The notes under the pieces: generated by a model
Seen by the model: only the letters and a program-made list of their open reading frames with translations
Database searches by the model: none
Told to the model about the DNA's origin: nothing
Shown: positions 55,800 through 64,000 of the stretch, one piece after another
How positions within the stretch are numbered: the first letter of the stretch is position 1
How the letters are laid out: every line of letters starts with the position of its first letter
Translations under genes and position numbers: made by a program
Assembly (NCBI RefSeq): GCF_028473645.1
Contig: NZ_CP097269.1
Coordinates: 1,561,001-1,625,000, forward strand
DNA length: 64,000 nt
Origin: Acidovorax sp. GBBC 1281
GTDB taxonomy: Bacteria; Pseudomonadota; Gammaproteobacteria; Burkholderiales; Burkholderiaceae_C
Direction: 5' to 3'

Positions 55800-56978
55800 T
55801 TGAGTTCATACGATACGCTTGCCTCTCCGAAGACGCCGGTCATCTTGGTTGGCGTTGATTTTGGTTTACCCCATTTCGACGCTGAGCTGGAAGAGTTGGG
55901 GCTGCTTGCGCAGACAGCGGGATTGAATCCCGTGGCGCGAATCACCTGCAAGCGGAAAGCCCCTGATGCCGCCCTGTTTGTAGGCAGTGGCAAGGCGGAC
56001 GAGATCCGGCTGCTTGCTCAGATGCATCAGGCGGTGGAAGTGCTGTTTGACCAGGCCTTGAGTCCAGCGCAACAACGCAATCTCGAACGGCATCTGGATC
56101 TTCCAGTCAATGATCGAACGTTGTTGATCTTGGAAATCTTTGCCCAGCGTGCCAGAAGCCATGAGGGCAAGCTGCAAGTGGAGTTGGCAAAACTCCAATA
56201 CCTAAGCACCAGACTTGTCCGACGCTGGTCCCATTTGGAGCGTCAGCGTGGTGGCATCGGAGCCCGGGGTGGGCCAGGCGAAACACAGATCGAGCTTGAT
56301 CGAAGAATGATCGGTGAGTCGATCAAGCGCACACGCGAAAGACTAGAAAAGGTCAAGCGTCAGCGCTCCACACAGCGACGCCAGCGCGAGCGCCGGGATA
56401 CTTTCAACATATCGTTGGTGGGGTACACGAACGCCGGTAAATCCACACTGTTCAATGCACTGGTAAAAGCGCGAGCTTACGCCGCAGATCAGCTGTTTGC
56501 CACATTGGATACGACGACTCGCCAACTCTATCTTGCAGAGGCAGGGCGATCGGTGTCTTTGTCGGACACCGTGGGGTTCATTCGTGATCTTCCCCATGGA
56601 TTGATTGATGCGTTCCAGGCCACTCTCCAGGAGGCGGTAGATGCAAATCTTTTGCTGCATGTGGTAGATGCATCGAATCCCAACTTTCCAGAGCAAATTG
56701 CGGAAGTCCAGCGGGTGCTCTCTGAAATCGGCGCTGCGAACGTGCCCCAGATACTGGTTTTCAACAAGCTGGACATGTTGTCGCCCGAGCAACGGCCGGA
56801 AGTCCTGAATGACATCTACGACATGCAAGGTACCCCCGTTCAGCGGTTCTTCCTGAGTGCTGGCTCTGGAGAGGGGCTTCCCTCCTTGAGGCGCGGATTG
56901 TCGGACTGCGTGCCCAAAGCCCAGCCGGCATCCATGACCCTAGGTGCCGATGCTGAATTGCCTCCAGATAGTGCCTGA
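55800..56978 (+). CDS. hflX: Ribosome-dissociation GTPase HflX
   Basis: Splits stalled or heat-damaged ribosomes. The 392-residue protein has the HflX N-terminal domain (VGSGKADEIRLLAQMHQAVEVLFDQALSPAQQRNLER), the conserved RLVRRWSHLERQRGGIGARGGPGETQIELDRR helix pair and the G domain (VGYTNAGKSTLFNAL, DTVGFIRDLPH, NKLD). The start is taken as TTG at 55800, because no ATG or GTG precedes the conserved VGVDFG. It is 55 bases after hfq. Codon use here is clearly less GC-rich than in the left half of the window. Confidence 0.95.
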   Translation: MSSYDTLASPKTPVILVGVDFGLPHFDAELEELGLLAQTAGLNPVARITCKRKAPDAALFVGSGKADEIRLLAQMHQAVEVLFDQALSPAQQRNLERHLDLPVNDRTLLILEIFAQRARSHEGKLQVELAKLQYLSTRLVRRWSHLERQRGGIGARGGPGETQIELDRRMIGESIKRTRERLEKVKRQRSTQRRQRERRDTFNISLVGYTNAGKSTLFNALVKARAYAADQLFATLDTTTRQLYLAEAGRSVSLSDTVGFIRDLPHGLIDAFQATLQEAVDANLLLHVVDASNPNFPEQIAEVQRVLSEIGAANVPQILVFNKLDMLSPEQRPEVLNDIYDMQGTPVQRFFLSAGSGEGLPSLRRGLSDCVPKAQPASMTLGADAELPPDSA

Positions 56979-57030
56979 TTGGGCACAATGCCGCTTTGTT
57001 CACGTATTCAGAGAAACAGAGATTTTGCGA

Positions 57031-58392
57031 ATGAATCCTCAAAGCCGTACCCCGCGCTGGGCCATATTGCCTGAGCGCATCCGGGGAATGTTGAATCTGA
57101 ATGACCCCCGTTGGGGTCGTGGCGATGATAAGAACGATGGCACGGGAAACTCCGATTCGGAGCGTCCCCCATCCACGCCCCCCTCGGGTCATCGAGGACG
57201 TGACAAAAACACCGCTGGTCAGCCACCGGACCTGGATGAACTCTGGCGTGACCTCAACCGCAAGCTGGGCGGTCTCTTTGGGGGGAAGCAGGGTGGAGGC
57301 CGTGGTCCTGCAGGCGGCGGTTTCCAGCCGGACATGAAAAATGCGGGTTTCGGCGTTGGCTTGATTGCCGCAATTGCCGTGTTGATCTGGCTTGGGACCG
57401 GATTTTTCATTGTGCAAGAAGGTCAGCAGGCCGTCATCACGCAGTTTGGAAAATACAAGAGCACCGTGAACGCCGGTTTCAACTGGCGGCTGCCTTATCC
57501 GATCCAGCGTCACGAACTCGTTTTCGTGACGCAAATCCGGTCTGCCGATGTCGGCCGGGATGTGGTGATCAAAAGCACCGGCTTGCGTGAATCGGCAATG
57601 CTGACTGAAGACGAGAATATCGTCGAAATCAAATTTGCCGTGCAGTACCGTTTGAACGATGCGAGAGCTTGGTTGTTTGAGAGCCGTAACCCATCAGATG
57701 CCGTGGTGCAAGCAGCTGAGACTGCGGTGCGGGAGATCGTCGGCAAGATGCGGATGGATACCGCTTTGGCCGAAGAGCGAGATCAAATTGCGCCAAGGGT
57801 GCGCAGTCTCATGCAGACGATCTTGGATCGCTATAAGGTTGGTGTCGAAGTGGTGGGCATCAATTTGCAGCAGGGAGGGGTGCGTCCTCCTGAGCAAGTG
57901 CAGGCAGCCTTCGATGATGTTCTGAAGGCGGGGCAGGAGCGGGAGCGGGCCAAGAATGAAGCGCAAGCATATGCCAACGATGTCATCCCTCGCGCGGTCG
58001 GGTCGGCTTCTCGGTTGGCTGAGGAAGCCGCAGCTTACAAGTCGCGGATTGTGGCTCAGTCCCAGGGTGATGCGCAGCGATTCAGTTCACTGCTTGCTGA
58101 GTATCAAAAGGCGCCCCAGGTGACCAGGGACCGCCTCTACATCGAATCGATGCAGCAGATCTACACGAACGTCACCAAAGTACTGGTGGAGTCCCGTCAG
58201 GGCTCGAATCTGTTGTACTTGCCTTTGGACAAGATCATGCAGGGTGTCGCGCAGACTGGTGCTGCAGCGTCGAATGATTCCTTGCCGCCAGCTGCGTCGT
58301 CTGCTGTTCCGTCGTCGGGAACCGCTTCCACATTTCCCGCTGATCCCCGTGCGCGGGACTCCAGCCGTACGCGTGAGCGCGAGTCTCGATAG
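57031..58392 (+). CDS. hflK: FtsH modulator HflK
   Basis: SPFH/band-7 membrane protein that, with HflC, cages the FtsH protease. The 453-residue form has a Gly/Arg/Pro-rich cytoplasmic lead, PDLDELWRDLNRKLGGLFGG, one helix (GVGLIAAIAVLIWLGTGFFIV) and the SPFH domain (GQQAVITQFGKYKSTVNAGFNWRLPYPI). A coiled coil rich in Ala/Glu follows (AKNEAQAYANDVIPRAVGSASRLAEEA). ATG at 57031 and ATG at 57088 (MLNLNDPRWGRG) are both credible; the second matches the usual family start. It lies 9 bases before hflC. Confidence 0.94.
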   Translation: MNPQSRTPRWAILPERIRGMLNLNDPRWGRGDDKNDGTGNSDSERPPSTPPSGHRGRDKNTAGQPPDLDELWRDLNRKLGGLFGGKQGGGRGPAGGGFQPDMKNAGFGVGLIAAIAVLIWLGTGFFIVQEGQQAVITQFGKYKSTVNAGFNWRLPYPIQRHELVFVTQIRSADVGRDVVIKSTGLRESAMLTEDENIVEIKFAVQYRLNDARAWLFESRNPSDAVVQAAETAVREIVGKMRMDTALAEERDQIAPRVRSLMQTILDRYKVGVEVVGINLQQGGVRPPEQVQAAFDDVLKAGQERERAKNEAQAYANDVIPRAVGSASRLAEEAAAYKSRIVAQSQGDAQRFSSLLAEYQKAPQVTRDRLYIESMQQIYTNVTKVLVESRQGSNLLYLPLDKIMQGVAQTGAAASNDSLPPAASSAVPSSGTASTFPADPRARDSSRTRERESR

Positions 58393-58401
58393 GAGCGCAT
58401 T

Positions 58402-59319
58402 GTGAACAGAGTCGGATTTTTCGTTTCTACTGTCTTGGTTTTGCTTGCTCTCTTGAGCTCAACCTTGTTTGTGGTGGACCAGCGCCAATTCGGTGTGGTG
58501 TACCAACTGGGTCAAATCAAAGATGTGATTACGGAGCCAGGTCTTAACTTCAAGATGCCCCCGCCCTTTCAGAATGTGCGATACATCGACAAGCGGTTGT
58601 TGACACTTGACAGCACTGACACAGAGTCGATGTTGACTGCCGAAAAGCAGCGGGTGGTCATTGACTGGTATGTGCGCTGGAGGATCTCAGATCCGTCAGC
58701 TTACATTCGCAACGTCGGCCTTGATGAGAATGCCGGAGCGCTGCAGTTGAATCGGGTCGTGCGTAACGCCTTCCAGGAAGAGGTCAACAAGCGGACCGTC
58801 AAGGAGTTGTTGTCACTCAAGCGTGATGCTTTGATGTCGGACGTGAAGCGCGAGGTGCTGGAGGTCGTTCAAGGTGCCAAGCCTTGGGGCGTCGATGTCG
58901 TTGATGTTCGCATCACCCGCGTGGACTATGTCGAGGCCATCACGGAGTCTGTTTATCGACGCATGGAGGCTGAGCGCAAGAGGGTGGCCAACGAACTGCG
59001 TTCCACAGGGGCGGCAGAGGGCGAAAAAATCCGAGCGGATGCAGACCGTCAGCGTGAAGTCGCGATTGCCAACGCATATCGCGATGCCCAGAAGGTGAAG
59101 GGCGAAGGTGATGCAGAAGCTGCTCGCGTTTATGCAGAAGCTTTTGGACGTGACCCGCAATTTGCGCAGTTCTATCGCAGCTTGGAAGCTTACAAGTCGA
59201 GCTTCAATAAGAAGAGCGATGTCATGGTGGTAGACCCTTCCTCCACTGAATTTTTCAAAGCTTTCCGTGGAGTTGGCGCTAGCTCTGGTGCTGCGCCTAC
59301 ATCCGCGACTCGTAAGTAG
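58402..59319 (+). CDS. hflC: FtsH modulator HflC
   Basis: Partner of HflK in the FtsH-HflKC complex, 305 residues. An N-terminal helix (VGFFVSTVLVLLALLSSTLFVV) is followed by the SPFH domain (DQRQFGVVYQLGQIKDVITEPGLNFKMPPPFQNV, DVVDVRITRVDYVEAITESVYRRMEAERKR) and the coiled coil with YAEAFGRDPQFAQFYRSLEAYKSSF. The start is a GTG at 58402 with AGGAG at 58391-58395. A strong terminator follows, closing the hfl group. Confidence 0.96.
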   Translation: MNRVGFFVSTVLVLLALLSSTLFVVDQRQFGVVYQLGQIKDVITEPGLNFKMPPPFQNVRYIDKRLLTLDSTDTESMLTAEKQRVVIDWYVRWRISDPSAYIRNVGLDENAGALQLNRVVRNAFQEEVNKRTVKELLSLKRDALMSDVKREVLEVVQGAKPWGVDVVDVRITRVDYVEAITESVYRRMEAERKRVANELRSTGAAEGEKIRADADRQREVAIANAYRDAQKVKGEGDAEAARVYAEAFGRDPQFAQFYRSLEAYKSSFNKKSDVMVVDPSSTEFFKAFRGVGASSGAAPTSATRK

Positions 59320-59330
59320 AGTCCATGGAT

Positions 59331-59362
59331 AGCGCGCCCTCACTGGGCGCGCTTACTTTTTT
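59331..59362 (+). terminator. Rho-independent terminator after hflC
   Basis: AGCGCGCCC (59331-59339) pairs with GGGCGCGCT (59345-59353) around a TCACT loop and is followed by TACTTTTTT. It lies 12 bases after the hflC stop. Confidence 0.93.
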
Positions 59363-59539
59363 GTGACTTCCCGTGCTGTTGTCTTGGTACAGCAATTCGG
59401 CACCACACGTGGTCCATTGATGCATCGTGCCGATCACGCATGCATATGACCGCTTGGTCAGTTCGCTGCTGCGGGTGGATGCGGCCACTGCGGACGGTCA
59501 TGCCGGTAGAATCGCGTTTTTAACAGCCTCCCACTTTCC

Positions 59540-60688
59540 ATGTCTGCCTGGGTCCTGCCGGATCACATTGCCGATGTCTTGCCTTCCGAGGCTCGACACA
59601 TCGAAGAACTACGTCGCGGGCTGATAGACACCGCTCAGAGCTACGGCTATGAGCTGGTCATGCCTCCCTTGATGGAACATTTGGAGTCGTTGTTGACGGG
59701 CACGGGTGAGGCGCTCGACCTTCAGACCTTCAAGCTGGTCGACCAGCTGTCGGGGCGCTCCTTGGGTGTACGCGCCGATATGACACAGCAGGTTGCACGC
59801 ATTGATGCCCATTTGCTCAACCGCAAAGGTGTTACGCGGCTGTGCTATTGCGGGCCTGTGCTTCATACGAGGCCCGATCGCCCCCATGCAACGAGAGAGC
59901 CGCTTCAATTTGGCGCCGAAATTTATGGTCACGCGGGTCTGGAAGCCGACCTGGAGGCGGTTTTGCTTGCGCTGCAATGTCTACGCGTGGCCGAAGTTCG
60001 TGACACCAGCGTAGATTTGGCAGATGTACGCATCGTGCGGCGTCTTCTTACAAATCTCTCTTTGGACGCGCATGCGGTACGTAGAGTGCATGCCGCACTT
60101 GCAGCCAAAGATGCGAGCGAATTGGCAAGTCTTACGCGCGACTTCCCTTCGACATCGCGTGAGGGGCTGAAGGCGCTTCTGCAATTGTATGGTGACGTTT
60201 CTGTTTTGGACGAAGCACAGGAAGCGCTTCATCACGTTCCCGGCGTGGACGAAATATTAACCAATTTGCGATCTTTGGCCGCTCATCTTGTAGGGGCCAA
60301 CGTCACATTTGATTTGGCGGATTTGAGAGGGTATGCCTACTACAGCGGAACTCGGTTCACCATCTATGCAAAGGGAGCGAGCGACGCTGTGGTTCGTGGT
60401 GGTCGGTACGATGAAGTTGGAGCGGTGTTTGGCCGTAACCGTCCTGCAGCCGGGTTTAGCTTGGATATCAAACAACTGGTAAGCGTCATCTCTCCACGGG
60501 CATTGAAAACTGCCATCAGGGCCCCATGGATGCAAGATTCCGACGTCAACGAGGCTGTCGCTGATTTGCGGAGCCGCGGCGAGACCGTTGTGTGCGTTTT
60601 TCCTGGTAATGAGAGTGAGTTCGACGAGTTTCGTTACGACCGGGAGTTGGCTAAAGTTGCCGACCGTTGGATCGTGAAAGTTATCTGA
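59540..60688 (+). CDS. hisZ: ATP phosphoribosyltransferase regulatory subunit HisZ
   Basis: Catalytically silent histidyl-tRNA synthetase paralogue that activates short-form HisG in histidine synthesis. The 382 residues keep the class II fold ([80 protein letters not shown]) but lack the anticodon-binding domain. A -10-like TAGAAT lies at 59507-59512. The gene stands between hflC and purA, its usual place in betaproteobacteria. GC is lower than in left-hand genes. Confidence 0.95.
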   Translation: MSAWVLPDHIADVLPSEARHIEELRRGLIDTAQSYGYELVMPPLMEHLESLLTGTGEALDLQTFKLVDQLSGRSLGVRADMTQQVARIDAHLLNRKGVTRLCYCGPVLHTRPDRPHATREPLQFGAEIYGHAGLEADLEAVLLALQCLRVAEVRDTSVDLADVRIVRRLLTNLSLDAHAVRRVHAALAAKDASELASLTRDFPSTSREGLKALLQLYGDVSVLDEAQEALHHVPGVDEILTNLRSLAAHLVGANVTFDLADLRGYAYYSGTRFTIYAKGASDAVVRGGRYDEVGAVFGRNRPAAGFSLDIKQLVSVISPRALKTAIRAPWMQDSDVNEAVADLRSRGETVVCVFPGNESEFDEFRYDRELAKVADRWIVKVI

Positions 60689-60705
60689 AGCATTAGCTAT
60701 ATTGA

Positions 60706-62094
<1,389 letters not shown>

Positions 62095-62146
62095 AATTTA
62101 CTAGTTAGTCATTGTGTGAGGTTGGTGCGTGAATCAGGAGTACTTA

Positions 62147-62671
62147 ATGTTAACGGAAGACGGTAAGCATCTATATGTGAGTTATGATGAATATCATAGC
62201 TTAATTGAAAAATTGGCACTTAAGATTCACCAGTCTGGTTGGGAGTTTGATACGATTTTGTGTCTCGCCCGTGGCGGGCTGCGTCCTGGTGATATTTTAA
62301 GTCGAATATTTAGCAAGCCGCTTGCAATCATGTCCACTAGTTCATATCGCGCAGAAGCGGGCACAATTCAGGGGCACTTGGATATTGCAAGATTTATCAC
62401 AACACCAAGGGGTGAAATTGCGGGTAAAGTGCTTTTGGTTGATGATTTGGCTGATTCCGGGCATACCTTGAATGCGGTTATAGAGTTGTTGAAGACTCAA
62501 TACACTCCTATTGTGGAGCTACGTAGTGCGGTAATTTGGACTAAGGCAATTTCACGCTTCACCCCAGATTATTCCGTTGAATTTTTAACCACTAATCCTT
62601 GGATTCACCAACCTTTTGAGGGTTATGATAATTTGAGCCCTGAGAAATTAATGGATAAATGGCGCTTATAG
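62147..62671 (+). CDS. Purine-type phosphoribosyltransferase
   Basis: A 174-residue PRTase of the Gpt/hypoxanthine type. The PRPP loop is LLVDDLADSGHTL, the dipeptide region LCLARGGLRPGDIL is typical of xanthine-guanine enzymes, and PDYSVEFLTTNPWIHQPFEGYD is the closing strand region. AGGAG (62136-62140) is placed 6 bases before the ATG at 62147, which decides against the in-frame GTG at 62129. The gene is strikingly AT-rich for this genome (19 of 60 G+C in 62161-62220, 26 of 60 in 62281-62340). Being next to purA it may take part in purine salvage, but the composition suggests transfer. Confidence 0.88.
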   Translation: MLTEDGKHLYVSYDEYHSLIEKLALKIHQSGWEFDTILCLARGGLRPGDILSRIFSKPLAIMSTSSYRAEAGTIQGHLDIARFITTPRGEIAGKVLLVDDLADSGHTLNAVIELLKTQYTPIVELRSAVIWTKAISRFTPDYSVEFLTTNPWIHQPFEGYDNLSPEKLMDKWRL

Positions 62672-62690
62672 TTTGATGCGAGAGCTTTAT

Positions 62691-63972
62691 GGGAACCTCT
62701 CAAAACCCATCCGGTCCCTTGTTGATCGAGAATGCGTGCTCCATCCTTTGCCATGATCACTCCCCGTAGCGCCCTGAAGTTCGACCTGTTCGCTGAGGCC
62801 TCGCGCCAACACAAGAGAGATGAGGTGGGCGATCCGCTGCAGGTGATCGCGCGGCACATCGACTTCGCAGAACTGGCCCGGCTGGTGGATGCCTTGATCG
62901 AACGCGGGGGTGGCCGCCGGGGCGGTCGGCCCGCCTACCCCACCGAGGTGATGGTGCGCATCCTGGTGTTGAAGCGGCTGTACAACCTGTCCGATGAGCA
63001 GATGGAGTATCAGTTGCTGGACCGGGGGAGCTACCAGCGGTTTTGCCTGTTGCAGGATGCGATGAACGTGCCGGACCGCAACACGATCTGGCGCTTTGGC
63101 GAGCGCCTTGGCGTGGGCGGGGCAACGGCCTTGTTCCAGGGGGTGGATGCCCAACTGCAGCGCCACGGCTACATCGCCCGGGGCGGGCAAGCCATTGATG
63201 CCACGCTGGTGCCCGCGCCCCGACAGCACATCGGCCAGCAGGAGCGGCGAACGCTGGCACAAGGCGGGCAGCCGGACTGGAGCCAAGCGCGACGCAGGCA
63301 AAAGGATGTGGAGGCCACGCACACGAAGAAGCACGGCAAAAGCCACTTCGGCTACAAGCTCAGCGTGAGCGTGGACCTCAAGCACGGCTTCATCCGCCGC
63401 CTCGCCACGGGCACGGCCAGCGAGCACGACGGGCACCACTTCGATGAGGTGCTGGACATGCACAACACCGGGCGGGCAGTGCATGCGGACAAAGCCTACC
63501 CGAGCCGCCAAAGGTGCCAGATGCTGAAAGTGCTGGGATTCGTGGATGCGATGCAGCGCCGTGCGCAGGCGGGCCGACCACAGAGCGAATGCCAGAAGGG
63601 GCGCAACCAGCGCATCGCAAAGAAACGAGCCAAGGTGGAGCACGTGTTCGCCGGTATCCGCCACCTGGGGGGCAAGTTCGTGCGCACCATCGGACAGGCG
63701 CGCGCCACGGTGGGGATGACGATGATGGCCGCCTGCTACAACATGAAGCGACTGGCCTGGTTCCTGCATCGGGGCGTGGATGCTTTCTTCAAGCCCGCCA
63801 CTGGCAAGGCACAAGTGCGCCTGCAAACGGTGAAAGCCTGAGCCACCGGGCCTGCAAGGCCCCTCATGCACCCAGGCGCAGACCGTTGCTGGGCCTCATC
63901 ACGCTCAAACGGCTACTGGCGCCCACTCCTCCCTATTCGGATTCGTCAAACATGGGGTTGTGAGAGGCTCCC
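62691..63972. mobile_element. IS5-type insertion sequence with terminal inverted repeats
   Basis: Left end GGGAACCTCTCAAAACCC (62691-62708) matches the reverse complement of the right end (63955-63972, GGGAGCCTCTCACAACCC) at 16 of 18 positions. One transposase gene fills the element (1,282 bases). The flanks TTAT and CTAT differ by one base, so no exact target duplication is claimed. It inserted 19 bases after the phosphoribosyltransferase stop. Its GC is much higher than that of the DNA to its left. Confidence 0.85.
62732..63841 (+). CDS. IS5-family transposase (DDE)
   Basis: A 369-residue transposase that looks intact. The N-terminal DUF772-type region (RPAYPTEVMVRILVLKRLYNLSDEQMEYQLLDRGSYQRF, PDRNTIWRFGERL) precedes the DDE fold with Asp156 (QAIDATLV), Asp253 (VHADKAYPS) and Glu303 (KKRAKVEHVFAGIRHLGG). 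The signature KHGKSHFGYKLSVSVD is typical of the family. The start may be the ATG at 62732 or the one at 62753 (MITPRSALKFDLF), which fits the usual IS5 start better. No frameshift is needed for translation. Confidence 0.92.
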   Translation: MRAPSFAMITPRSALKFDLFAEASRQHKRDEVGDPLQVIARHIDFAELARLVDALIERGGGRRGGRPAYPTEVMVRILVLKRLYNLSDEQMEYQLLDRGSYQRFCLLQDAMNVPDRNTIWRFGERLGVGGATALFQGVDAQLQRHGYIARGGQAIDATLVPAPRQHIGQQERRTLAQGGQPDWSQARRRQKDVEATHTKKHGKSHFGYKLSVSVDLKHGFIRRLATGTASEHDGHHFDEVLDMHNTGRAVHADKAYPSRQRCQMLKVLGFVDAMQRRAQAGRPQSECQKGRNQRIAKKRAKVEHVFAGIRHLGGKFVRTIGQARATVGMTMMAACYNMKRLAWFLHRGVDAFFKPATGKAQVRLQTVKA

Positions 63973-64000
63973 CTATGCCACAGCAGTCACCGACACGGTG

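Noticed and set aside
59400..59539. A small gene (about 65 codons from 59427) between hflC and hisZ
   Set aside because: It overlaps the hisZ start in another frame, has no conserved sequence and no clear ribosome-binding site.

Overview
The window reads as a chromosomal segment of a betaproteobacterium of the Comamonadaceae, most like Acidovorax and its relatives. The reasons are the high GC (70% in bases 601-660, counted by eye), two Bug-type periplasmic binding proteins in catabolic operons, the gene order ndk-rlmN-pilW-rodZ-ispG-hisS-yfgM-bamB-der-hfq-hflX-hflK-hflC-hisZ-purA, and a roughly 61-base intergenic repeat that I recall from this family. No rRNA, tRNA or CRISPR array was seen.

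Bases 1-17.5 kb are metabolic and accessory. They hold the end of an HMG-CoA lyase gene with a class III CoA-transferase and a Bug binding protein (a likely uptake, activation and cleavage module for a branched dicarboxylate). Next comes a putatively Fur-controlled reductive iron set (PepSY protein, DUF2271, DUF4198, ApbE, flavodoxin-type reductase). After that are a SnoaL-like exported protein, a two-component system, and a second catabolic operon (LysR, DHDPS-like aldolase/lyase, Bug protein, SDR, D(-)-tartrate dehydratase, LysR).

Bases 17.5-25.4 kb carry a chemoreceptor, dnaG-rpoD (with a TATAAT promoter for rpoD at the end of dnaG) and an AraC-type regulator. Bases 25.7-31 kb hold the most unusual locus: a 812-residue DUF1566/Ig-like protein, an RCC1 beta-propeller protein and a multicopper oxidase, in tight tandem opposite the AraC gene. 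Bases 31-39.9 kb are a mixed set: an EAL phosphodiesterase, a frameshifted solute-binding protein gene, a cupin, gamma-glutamyltransferase, a PhoD phosphatase, a GGDEF cyclase and a quinone oxidoreductase.

From 40 kb the genes are housekeeping and nearly all on the plus strand with many 4-base overlaps: surE-pcm-nlpD-rluD, scpB-rluB, ndk, rlmN, pilW-rodZ-ispG, hisS, yfgM-bamB-der, hfq, hflX-hflK-hflC, hisZ, purA and a phosphoribosyltransferase. GC falls steadily across this block (about 63% in bamB, 50% in hflX, 48% in purA, 32-43% in the phosphoribosyltransferase). It ends abruptly at a GC-rich IS5-type insertion sequence at 62.69-63.97 kb, a pattern that suggests the edge of a foreign or compositionally distinct region just to the right.
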